Shown here piece after piece: positions 1-5,409 of a DNA stretch of 9,093 nucleotides; position 1 is the stretch's first letter, and every line of letters starts with the position of its first letter. The notes beneath the pieces were generated by a model that worked only from the letters and a program-made list of their open reading frames with translations, had not been told where the DNA came from and searched no databases. Made by a program: the position numbers and the translations under genes. Origin of the DNA: an uncultured Eubacteriales bacterium (GTDB lineage Bacteria > Bacillota > Clostridia > Oscillospirales > Oscillospiraceae); the NCBI GenBank assembly GCA_900555735.1, contig USMI01000072.1, forward strand, positions 1 through 9,093, written 5' to 3'.

Positions 1-394
1 TGCCGCCGTCATGCTTGGTGGCATCAACCGTACCGTATTCCTGCTTGCAGACCTCGCATACCGCCTTGGCGTGGCAGTTGGCCGTGCCGCCAGTGTGACC
101 GGCGACATCGCCCTCGGTGACCTTGCAGACCTTGCAGGTTTTGGGGGTGGTGCAGGTGGCGGCGGCCCAATCGTGGCCGGTGGCGGGGATGTCCGTGCCG
201 TCAGAAAGCTTGACGCCGCAGCCCTTGCAGTAGGTGTCGCCGGTGTAGCCCTTCGCAGTGCAGGTAGCGGCCTTGGCGTTCTTGATCTCGGTGCCGCCGT
301 CATGCTTGGTGGCATCAACCGTACCGTATTCCTGCTTGCAGACCTCACACACTGCCTTGGCATGGCAGTTGGCCGTACCGCCGGAGTGGACATG
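1..394 (-). repeat. 291-bp (97-residue) in-frame tandem repeat within the surface protein
   Basis: Bases 1-55 are identical to 292-346, and similarity continues with a few substitutions to about 98/389, giving a period of 291 bp or exactly 97 codons. The repeated protein segment begins HSGGTANCHAKAVCEVC and contains a DATKHDGG motif plus several Cys-x2-Cys pairs, possibly metal- or disulfide-stabilised modules. The second copy runs off the left edge, so the total copy number cannot be seen. Near-identical DNA suggests recent duplication and possible copy-number variation. Confidence 0.85.
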
Positions 395-1489
395 AGCCGC
401 GCCGGCTTTCAGCTCCAGCTTCTTATCCCTATTGTATGCCACATGGTAACCGGCTACATCGGAGGAGAAATATCCGGAATAGTCGGTTTCGCTTGCGGTG
501 GAGAATACGCTTTCACCGGCCCAGATGCCGATATTTGCGCCGCTGGTGAGGGTGCCGAGCGTGATGATCGGCAGGTCACCGCTATTCGTGAAGCCATACG
601 ACAGATACAGGTTTTCGGTGGTCGTGGTTGATGCACCTGTCGTGGCATCTGTATACGTCCGGGTGTTTCCGGCAATAACGGGGGAGCCGGAGATGCTGAT
701 CTTGCCAACGCCGCTCCACTTATTGCTTTCCACGTAGACACCGCCGCCGTGGTGCTTCTCATTTGTGCTGACCGTATTCTTGGTGATGGTGCCGCCGTAC
801 AGATTCAATGTGCTTTTTGTGCCCACATAGATACCGCCGCCGTCACTGGTGGCTGTGTTCTCGGTGATGGTGCCGCCGTACATGTTAAAAACGGCATTAT
901 TTACATTAACGCCGCCGCCGTTGGTCGTATTACCGCCTTTCAGTGTGCCGCCGTACATATTAAAAGTGGCATTATAGTTGACACCATCGTTAACACTGAC
1001 GCAGTAGCTTGAACCGCCGGAAACCGTTCCCGTCTTTTGGGCGCTGCAATCACACAAATAAAGCTTGGCGCTCCCATTGCCAACCTTAATATTGTACTCG
1101 CCCAAATTGAGCGTATGCCCGTTCAGGCAGAGATAGAGCGTCTTTCCGTCTATGATAGAGAAATAGTAGTCTAATGTCATGTCATTCTCCAGATACGCAT
1201 AGGCTACATCGACCTTTTCAATGTAGAAAATCTGGCGAAGGTAGTTTGCCTTTGTGCACGCCGTATAGGTTACGTCCTCATGGTTGGTATGGTCGCCCGC
1301 GGTGATGCTGCCGCCGCAGAAGCAGTGGGTATGCGCCGCCTGTACGGCGATGCCCGTTTCATCGGACTGCACCGCAGGTTCTTCAGGGTTGCCCGCTGTG
1401 TCCTCGCCCTCTGTGGCGAATACCGCCGTTGGCAGCAGGCTCAGCGCCAGCGTCAGCGCCAGCAGAATCGCAAATAATCGTTTCTTCAT
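1..1489 (-). CDS. Secreted repeat-rich surface protein, C-terminus outside the window
   Basis: The minus-strand frame is open from ATG at 1489 to base 1 with no stop, giving 496 residues of a longer protein. Residues 1-25 are a classical signal peptide (MKKRLFAILL, hydrophobic core, VFA before TEG). Around residues 176-256 there are glycine-rich units of the type NMYGGTI...GGGVYV, which resemble right-handed beta-helix repeats of surface and adhesin-like proteins. From about residue 363 the protein becomes Cys-rich with CEVCK, CKGCG and CKVCK pairs, arranged in a 97-residue repeat. The start is supported by AAAGGAG about 7 nt upstream (1495-1501). It lies 61 nt downstream of the neighbouring secreted gene on the same strand, so the two are probably co-transcribed. 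The function is unknown; an extracellular adhesive or binding role is inferred. The sorting signal, if any, lies outside the window. Confidence 0.85.
   Translation of the reverse strand, partial: MKKRLFAILLALTLALSLLPTAVFATEGEDTAGNPEEPAVQSDETGIAVQAAHTHCFCGGSITAGDHTNHEDVTYTACTKANYLRQIFYIEKVDVAYAYLENDMTLDYYFSIIDGKTLYLCLNGHTLNLGEYNIKVGNGSAKLYLCDCSAQKTGTVSGGSSYCVSVNDGVNYNATFNMYGGTLKGGNTTNGGGVNVNNAVFNMYGGTITENTATSDGGGIYVGTKSTLNLYGGTITKNTVSTNEKHHGGGVYVESNKWSGVGKISISGSPVIAGNTRTYTDATTGASTTTTENLYLSYGFTNSGDLPIITLGTLTSGANIGIWAGESVFSTASETDYSGYFSSDVAGYHVAYNRDKKLELKAGAAHVHSGGTANCHAKAVCEVCKQEYGTVDATKHDGGTEIKNAKAATCTAKGYTGDTYCKGCGVKLSDGTDIPATGHDWAAATCTTPKTCKVCKVTEGDVAGHTGGTANCHAKAVCEVCKQEYGTVDATKHDGG
1452..1489 (-). 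repeat. Signal-peptide DNA duplicated in the upstream paralogue (copy 1 of 2)
   Basis: Thirty-eight bases encoding the first dozen or so residues are identical to 2581-2618 at the start of the neighbouring gene. Similarity continues more weakly through the rest of the signal peptide and the TEGED residues after the cleavage site. The mature proteins differ, so the two genes share an export module rather than being simple full-length copies. Confidence 0.85.
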
Positions 1490-1550
1490 GAAATACTCCT
1501 TTCCTGTGTTGCTTCTATCCTTACTCTCTATGCAATGCGTCAGCAGGGGA

Positions 1551-2618
1551 TCACTTTTCCTTCCGCCGCAGCCACGCGCAGCCGGTCAGGCTGAGGATCG
1601 CCATGCCCGCGTACAGGGCAACGCCCGCGTCGCCGGTCTTGGGAGAGCTGACGCTGGCGGCAGGGGTGGTGGAAGTAGGTCTCCGGCCGGTGGCGGGGAT
1701 CACGGTGGACGCCTGTGTGATCTCGGTCTTGGCCTCGGCGTCCGCGTAGTACTTGCCGCAGCCCTCACAGTACCAGTACTCGGTGTTGCCGTTCACCCGG
1801 CTGGTGGCGGCGCTGGCGGGAACGTGCTTCAGATCGTGCAGCACTTCGCCGCAGAGGTCGCAGACGTGATTATTGTCGGTATCCGCGTGGCCGGTCAGCA
1901 CTTTGCCGCAGCCGTCGCATTTATGGTCGTTGTCCGTGTCCATACAGGGAATGGGACTTGTATAACAGGTGGGACAATAATGGTTATCGTTGATGTTGTG
2001 ATATCCCACATCTGACCTTGCATCGCAGCCTTTCGTTAGACAGTAATGCCAATGCTGTTCGGTGTCGCTGCGCCAACTGCCGGAGAAACTGTGATCACTC
2101 TCCTCGCCGTGCTCTCTGCCGCAGACCGTGCATTTGGCCCGTGCTTGACAGGTGGCCGTACCGTCGCAGCTTCCCTCCTCAACAGCGGTGCACCCCTCAC
2201 GCTGGCAGACGCGGCGGTGAGTACCCTCGGTGGGATTCGTCCACTCGCTCCAGATGTGGCCGAGCTTGCCGTATTCATCGCCGCATTTCTCGCAGATTTT
2301 TCCCGTGGTGCAAGTCACTGCGCTGTCATCGCCGCCAGTGTGATAGGCTGAATCACCATCGGGAACAAATTCCGCTATCTCACCACACTCCGTACATTTT
2401 GCGCTGGCCCAATGACAGAGAGGGTCGGGTTTACTTGCGATAGGGGTTCTAATATAAGCCAAAATCTCAAAAGTAGTGATTTTCTTGCACTTAACACATA
2501 GTCCCCGTGTTGTTCCCAGGCTTGTGTCGTCCTCGCCCTCTGTAGCAAAGGCCGCCGTCGGCAGCAGCGTCAGCGCCAATGTCAGCGCCAGCAGAATCGC
2601 AAATAATCGTTTCTTCAT
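1551..2618 (-). CDS. Secreted Cys-x2-Cys-rich protein with SPKTG-type C-terminal anchor
   Basis: A complete 355-residue protein. Residues 1-25 form a signal peptide ending AAFA before TEGEDD. The mature part has many CxxC pairs (CVKCKK, CEKCGDEYG, CTVCGREHG, CPTC, CDGCG, CDLCG, CEGCG), many followed by G and some paired with His, suggesting zinc-ribbon-like or disulfide-bonded modules. It also has acidic DTDNDHKCD units. The C-terminus is SSPKTGD (PKTGD at about 326-330), about 18 hydrophobic residues and RRKEK, the layout of a sortase substrate or at least a membrane anchor, with P-K-T-G replacing the canonical LPxTG. AAAGGAC lies 12 nt before ATG (2631-2637). It precedes a second secreted gene by 61 nt. 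The structured leader upstream may control it. The ligand or role is not recognisable; cell-wall display is inferred. Confidence 0.85.
   Translation of the reverse strand: MKKRLFAILLALTLALTLLPTAAFATEGEDDTSLGTTRGLCVKCKKITTFEILAYIRTPIASKPDPLCHWASAKCTECGEIAEFVPDGDSAYHTGGDDSAVTCTTGKICEKCGDEYGKLGHIWSEWTNPTEGTHRRVCQREGCTAVEEGSCDGTATCQARAKCTVCGREHGEESDHSFSGSWRSDTEQHWHYCLTKGCDARSDVGYHNINDNHYCPTCYTSPIPCMDTDNDHKCDGCGKVLTGHADTDNNHVCDLCGEVLHDLKHVPASAATSRVNGNTEYWYCEGCGKYYADAEAKTEITQASTVIPATGRRPTSTTPAASVSSPKTGDAGVALYAGMAILSLTGCAWLRRKEK
2581..2618 (-). repeat. Signal-peptide DNA duplicated in the downstream paralogue (copy 2 of 2)
   Basis: Identical over 38 bases to 1452-1489, including the ATG. It is the other half of the duplicated export module shared by the two tandem secreted-protein genes. 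The bases upstream of the two ATGs are different, so the ribosome binding sites are not part of the duplication. Confidence 0.85.
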
Positions 2619-2683
2619 GTGTCTGGTTCCGTCCTTTCTGTCCTGTCATCGTTTCCACTTACCTCGTGTTACTACGGCACCTG

Positions 2684-2769
2684 TCAGGAATATTCCTGAA
2701 ATCCTTATTGGGTTGAGAGTATCCCAACAGCGTGCCTTTCGTCCCTAAAAGGCGATGCTTGCAGGGACG
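2684..2769 (-). promoter_or_regulatory. Structured leader upstream of the SPKTG surface-protein gene
   Basis: Three inverted repeats follow one another in the 166 nt between the small gene ending at 2785 and the ATG at 2618. First, CGTCCCT (2740-2746) and AGGGACG (2763-2769) pair over 7 bp; interleaved with them GCCTTT (2734-2739) and AAAGGC (2748-2753) pair over 6 bp, so the two stems must compete or form a pseudoknot. Second, 2712-2728 can form a 7-bp hairpin with one G-U pair and a 3-nt loop. Third, TCAGGAATATTCCTGA (2684-2699) is a perfect 16-bp palindrome. No T-run follows any of them, so they are not ordinary terminators. Possible roles are a cis-regulatory RNA or, for the palindrome, a protein operator. 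I do not recognise a known riboswitch class and see no convincing promoter here. Confidence 0.45.
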
Positions 2770-2784
2770 TGCTATGCGTTATAC

Positions 2785-3039
2785 CTATGCTTTTCTATTA
2801 CAAAAAGCGAGAAAACTAATCGCCTCTTGTATTTCTGCGCCACATGCGTTTTCTACATAATTTGCATCCAAACCGGTGTAGATATATACATCGCCCAAAT
2901 AATCTATTATATCTTCGCATAACTGACCATCACCGTAAATCTGGGATGCCATAACAGGAAAATATCGATAAATATTTGTTTCATGGGCACGTTGTAAATA
3001 TTTGTTGATAATTCCTATTGCTTTTTCTTCACTCACCAT
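2785..3039 (-). CDS. Small AT-rich hypothetical protein, possible orphan immunity protein
   Basis: An 84-residue acidic, apparently soluble protein with no signal peptide or membrane segment. GGAG at 3050-3053 lies 10 nt before the ATG, supporting the start. An overlapping ATG at 3043 is in another frame. Base composition is clearly more AT-rich than the surface genes on one side and tetR on the other, suggesting separate acquisition. It follows an AT-rich C-terminal gene fragment (3222-3097) by 57 nt on the same strand. That layout, a protein C-terminus followed by a small acidic ORF, is typical of polymorphic-toxin tail and immunity pairs, which is why an immunity function is suggested. No family motif is recognised, so the function is unknown. 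Confidence 0.55.
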   Translation of the reverse strand: MVSEEKAIGIINKYLQRAHETNIYRYFPVMASQIYGDGQLCEDIIDYLGDVYIYTGLDANYVENACGAEIQEAISFLAFCNRKA

Positions 3040-3096
3040 ACATTATTTTCTCCAATACTTTGAACTTTTGTCCCAACAAGATATTACTTTCCCTAT

Positions 3097-3222
3097 TTAA
3101 GACAACTGTGCTTTGAGTTCCTTTGTATTGTGTTGAAATTCTTCCAAATTATCAATTATTGTTATAACATCTACCGGATTTCTAACGGCATTCAAAATCG
3201 CAGAAGGCTTAACCCCAATACC
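3097..3222 (-). pseudogene. C-terminal fragment of an AT-rich gene, truncated next to tetR
   Basis: On the minus strand a 41-codon frame is open between an in-frame TGA (3223-3225) and TAA (3097-3099). It reads GIGVKPSAILNAVRNP and then a charged, helix-like tail ending KELKAQLS. Amino-acid content looks like real protein, but there is no ATG and no ribosome binding site, and the frame begins only four bases after the tetR stop. This suggests the 3' end of a larger gene cut off by recombination at about 3222-3227. The segment GVKPSAILNAVRNP loosely resembles C-terminal tails of secreted polymorphic toxins, but that is an impression rather than an alignment. It could also be chance coding-like sequence. 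Confidence 0.4.
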
Positions 3223-3226
3223 TCAT

Positions 3227-3922
3227 TTATGCTTCGATCCCTTGCAGGGAGAATTCAAACCGCATGGCCAGCGCCGCGAACAGCTGGTGCATCACCTGCT
3301 CGGCCCGGTTGCGGACATCCAGCCCGGCCACAAAGGCCAGCACCTGATCCTGTACCTCCTCCGGCACCTTATAGGCGCTGAGACTCATTACCAGAAAGCG
3401 CCGCAGCTTCCGCTCCAGCGTGAAATACTTGTCGCATTTGCGGGCCATATAGCCCCGCATGATGCCCGCCGAGCCGATCTCCAGCTCGTAAAAATCGCTC
3501 TCCGTATAGCCGGGGAGGTAGGGGGAGAAGATGCGGTACAGCTCGGTGGAGGTGTTCTGGTGGATGTACTCCGTCGTCTCCGGCTGGGTATAGGCCTCCA
3601 GATAAATTTCCCGCAGGTTCTCGTTCAGCTCCGTCAGCGTCATCTGGATAGCGGTCTCCGCCGCGTAGACGTACACCGGCGGCAGCGTTTCGCCCGCCAT
3701 CTGCCGGGCCATGCGGAACTGGTTGCCGAACATGAACTCCACCAGCTCCACCAGTATGCCGTCCTTGGCATGGAAGATGTTCTGGAAGGTGCTGGCGGAT
3801 ACGTCCGCCTCCCGCAGTATTTCGGCAATAGTGGTGCCCTTGTAGCCTTTTTCCAAAAACAGCCGCACACAGGCGGTCAGTATCCGCTTTTTCGCGGCAA
3901 GGCTGGCACTGGTAATAGCCAT
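3227..3922 (-). CDS. TetR/AcrR-family transcriptional regulator
   Basis: A 231-residue protein of normal length for the family. The N-terminus is the TetR DNA-binding domain: KKRILTACVRLFLEKGYKGTTIAEI, then the recognition region EADVSASTFQNIF and HAKDGIL (about residues 11-57). The usual tyrosine-rich TFYxHF is replaced by TFQNIF. The rest (about 60-231) is helical, as expected for a ligand-binding and dimerisation domain, but the ligand cannot be inferred. AGAGGAT at 3931-3937 sets the ATG at 3922. A promoter and an adjoining palindrome upstream suggest autorepression. It faces away from the OLE/oapA promoter, so it might also influence that operon, though this is speculative; no transporter or enzyme target is adjacent. 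Confidence 0.9.
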   Translation of the reverse strand: MAITSASLAAKKRILTACVRLFLEKGYKGTTIAEILREADVSASTFQNIFHAKDGILVELVEFMFGNQFRMARQMAGETLPPVYVYAAETAIQMTLTELNENLREIYLEAYTQPETTEYIHQNTSTELYRIFSPYLPGYTESDFYELEIGSAGIMRGYMARKCDKYFTLERKLRRFLVMSLSAYKVPEEVQDQVLAFVAGLDVRNRAEQVMHQLFAALAMRFEFSLQGIEA

Positions 3923-3946
3923 GTCGTCTCATCCTCTCTGCATTAC

Positions 3947-3962
3947 TTGGTATATGTACCAA
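3947..3962. promoter_or_regulatory. Probable TetR operator, near-perfect 16-bp palindrome
   Basis: TTGGTATATGTACCAA has 6-bp arms TTGGTA/TACCAA around TATG, with only one mismatched pair in 16 bp. It starts at the end of the -10 box of the tetR promoter and covers the expected transcription start, between the promoter and the tetR start codon. That size and place are typical of an autoregulatory TetR-family operator. Confidence 0.65.
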
Positions 3963-3990
3963 TGATAGCATAGAGAAACAGAAAAAGCAA
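3962..3990 (-). promoter_or_regulatory. Promoter of the tetR gene
   Basis: Reading the minus strand, TTGCTT (3990-3985) is followed after exactly 17 nt by TATCAT (3967-3962). The -10 matches TATAAT in five of six bases and the -35 keeps the TTG. Start would be near 3955, inside the palindrome, about 33 nt before the tetR ATG. Confidence 0.65.
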
Positions 3991-4041
3991 TAGGGAAAAG
4001 CAGCGGAAACGGCGGCGCGGATGTCGCGGATGTAAAGTTGT

Positions 4042-4059
4042 CGTATATACGGAATATTC
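4042..4059. promoter_or_regulatory. Two abutting palindromes in the tetR/OLE intergenic region
   Basis: CGTATATACG (4042-4051, perfect 10 bp) is followed directly by GAATATTC (4052-4059, perfect 8 bp), about 14 bp upstream of the rightward -35 box. Part of it (GTATAT) resembles the tetR operator. It may be a regulator site for the rightward promoter; short AT-rich palindromes also occur by chance. Confidence 0.3.
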
Positions 4060-4072
4060 TGCATAAAACCAG

Positions 4073-4101
4073 TTGCGAAACGGAGGAAAGTGTGCTATGA
4101 T
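4073..4101 (+). promoter_or_regulatory. Rightward promoter for the OLE RNA and the oapA-dxs operon
   Basis: TTGCGA (4073-4078), a 17-nt spacer and TATGAT (4096-4101). The -35 matches TTGACA at four positions and the -10 matches TATAAT at five. Transcription would start near 4108, just before the structured region, in the only direction that makes sense for the OLE RNA and the downstream genes. No other upstream gene reads into this region from the left. Confidence 0.65.
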
Positions 4102-4107
4102 ATGAAA

Positions 4108-4790
4108 TTACTGAACAGCGGCGCAGTATCCTAGTCAGATCTGCCGTCTCCTAAGAAGGGCCTAAAAATCCTTTAAAGGGCACAACTGTGAAACCTCTGG
4201 TGCTTGCTTCTTACGCCCAGTTTGGGGTGGGTGCTGGAGGGAGGCGTGCGAAATGCCCGCCTGCGGACGTAGGGCGCCCCTCAATGGCATGAGGGACCCG
4301 ACCCTGCCTCCGTGGAGACCTGCTGTTGTGCACAGGCGTACTCCCTCTGTGGTAAGCGACCTGTGTACGAGGCAGATGACGCCATCGACCCCGATGGCAA
4401 GAAACCTGCATTGCGGTGCTACCCGGCCTTTGCTGCCGTAACGCTGTGTGCAGAGTAGCCTGCCTTGCGTGGGCACGGTGAATAGGGGAGCTGAAGCACC
4501 AAAGGCCCCGGCCAGGGCCTGCGTGCGATTCCCTTGAAACCCTGCCTGCAAAAGAGGATAAGAGGCGGCGTGACTGCTGTGGAAATCACCTAGGCTGTCC
4601 ATTTCAGTGGGGCCTCGGAAGGATTGCAGTGCGGACTAAGTGGCAGTCGGGTCTCGCGACGCGGTAACGCCGCGATGCAGCATCTAAGGGGAAACCACCT
4701 GATCGGCGACGAGAGGCATGCTGTGGGGAAAACCAACCCGTACCTAAGCCGCAAGATTTACTTCCGGAGCTGCCCTGTTCAGTTTTTTTT
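4108..4790 (+). ncRNA. ole: OLE RNA (ornate, large, extremophilic), large structured noncoding RNA
   Basis: About 680 nt with no credible protein gene, directly upstream of an OapA-like membrane protein and dxs, the diagnostic context of OLE RNA. Known OLE RNAs are roughly 600-650 nt, form a membrane ribonucleoprotein with OapA (and OapB and OapC) and are linked to tolerance of alcohols, cold and magnesium. Visible helices are GCCATCG/CGATGGC with a 4-nt loop (4381-4398); a 9-bp stem with one G-U, 4328-4336 with 4360-4368; CCCTCA/TGAGGG (4278-4295); AGGCCC/GGGCCT (4503-4520); and TCGCG, a 2-nt bulge, GCG and a GTAA tetraloop closing on CGC-CGCGA (4654-4675). A-rich single-stranded-looking stretches such as GGGGAAAACC (4725-4734) lie between helices. 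The 5' end is inferred from the promoter and the 3' end from the T-run at 4783-4790, so either may be off by tens of bases. GOLLD, ROOL and HEARO are less likely because phage, tRNA or HNH contexts are absent. Confidence 0.82.
4767..4790 (+). terminator. Weak hairpin and T8 tract at the OLE 3' end, possible leaky terminator
   Basis: GAGCTG (4767-4772) can pair with CAGTTT (4780-4785) using G-U pairs, and eight T residues occupy 4783-4790. The stem is weak, so it more likely produces partial termination or marks a processed 3' end, while letting transcription continue into oapA and dxs, which have no other obvious promoter. Confidence 0.4.
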
Positions 4791-4802
4791 GACTTTGACC
4801 GG

Positions 4803-4823
4803 CCGAAGCATCTTCGGTGTTTT
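4803..4823 (+). terminator. Small stable hairpin between OLE and oapA
   Basis: CCGAAG (4803-4808) and CTTCGG (4812-4817) form a perfect 6-bp stem with a 3-nt loop, followed by TGTTTT. It ends about 25 nt before the oapA start codon. It could be a second weak terminator, a 3'-end protecting stem after RNA processing, or an element affecting oapA translation. Confidence 0.4.
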
Positions 4824-4842
4824 GAAATGAGGTTTTTTCATC

Positions 4843-5391
4843 TTGAGCAGTGACAAAAGCAAACCCAGAAAGAAGAACGACCATTGGCCGCTGCGGGTAT
4901 TTTTTCTGGCAGTGGTGCTCAGCGCATTGCTGAGCTTTTTGTCCTCCACGGCGCTGGGCGGCGCAGGTTATGTGGTGGCCACGCTGGTGCTGCTGGCCTT
5001 CATCGCGCTGGGCATCGTGTTCGACATGATCGGCGTGGCGGTGACGGCGGCTGACCCCAAGCCGTTCCACTCCATGGCCGCCCATAAGGAGAAGGGCGGC
5101 AAAGAGGCCATCCGGCTGCTGTCCAACGCCAACCGCGTCAGCTCTGTGTGCAACGACGTGGTGGGCGATATCTGCGGCATCGTCAGCGGCTCCACCGCGG
5201 CGGTGATCGTGACGGCCCTGCAGCGGGACTTCAGCACCACCAATGTGATGATCTCCATTGGCGTGACGGCGCTGATCTCCGGCCTGACCATCGGCGGCAA
5301 GGCGCTTTTCAAGAAGGTGGCCATCAACGAATGTACCGCCGTGGTGTACCGGGTGGCGCGGATCATGCACGCGCTGCATCTCTATCGCTGA
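4843..5391 (+). CDS. oapA: OapA, membrane protein partner of OLE RNA
   Basis: A 182-residue integral membrane protein, matching the small size of OLE-associated protein A. The first 15 residues are strongly basic (KSKPRKK), then hydrophobic segments follow at about 17-37, 41-66, 103-126 and 134-150, giving four likely helices. A cytosolic-type linker DPKPFHSMAAHKEKGGKEA (71-89) lies between helices 2 and 3. NDVVGD (104-109) supplies the D-x3-D motif described for OapA. In other Firmicutes OapA binds OLE RNA and places it at the membrane. The start is TTG at 4843: a TGA at 4828-4830 excludes earlier in-frame starts, GAGG at 4829-4832 is 10 nt upstream, and ATG at 4827 is out of frame. It directly follows the OLE region and is 18 nt before dxs, so it is in one operon. 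Identification rests on topology, motif and neighbours; I cannot align it. Confidence 0.82.
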   Translation: MSSDKSKPRKKNDHWPLRVFFLAVVLSALLSFLSSTALGGAGYVVATLVLLAFIALGIVFDMIGVAVTAADPKPFHSMAAHKEKGGKEAIRLLSNANRVSSVCNDVVGDICGIVSGSTAAVIVTALQRDFSTTNVMISIGVTALISGLTIGGKALFKKVAINECTAVVYRVARIMHALHLYR

Positions 5392-5409
5392 AATGAGGAA
5401 TGACCCCTG

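Noticed and set aside
1..400. Possible CRISPR-like direct repeats
   Set aside because: The period is 291 bp, the copies are coding and in frame, and there are no short repeats with unique spacers.
11..631. Plus-strand 206-codon frame at the left edge
   Set aside because: It is the antisense shadow of the repeat-containing surface protein; its internal duplication (LGGINRTVFLLAD) simply mirrors the DNA repeat.
2734..2769. Possible cyclic-di-GMP riboswitch, because the minus strand reads GGGACGAAAGGC, similar to part of the class I core
   Set aside because: The other conserved core segments and the expected two-helix layout are not present, so the resemblance is local.
2740..2769. Inverted repeat as an intrinsic terminator of the small gene ending at 2785
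   Set aside because: The stem is followed by AAAGGCACG on the minus strand with no T-run and has a 16-nt loop.
3242..3973. Plus-strand 243-codon frame opposite tetR
   Set aside because: The TetR helix-turn-helix motif, ribosome binding site and promoter support the minus strand; the plus frame has no family motif.
4162..4602. Minus-strand 146-codon frame and smaller frames in the 4160-4830 region
   Set aside because: They cross the hairpins of the proposed OLE RNA, have no convincing ribosome binding site or domain, and have unnatural-looking composition.
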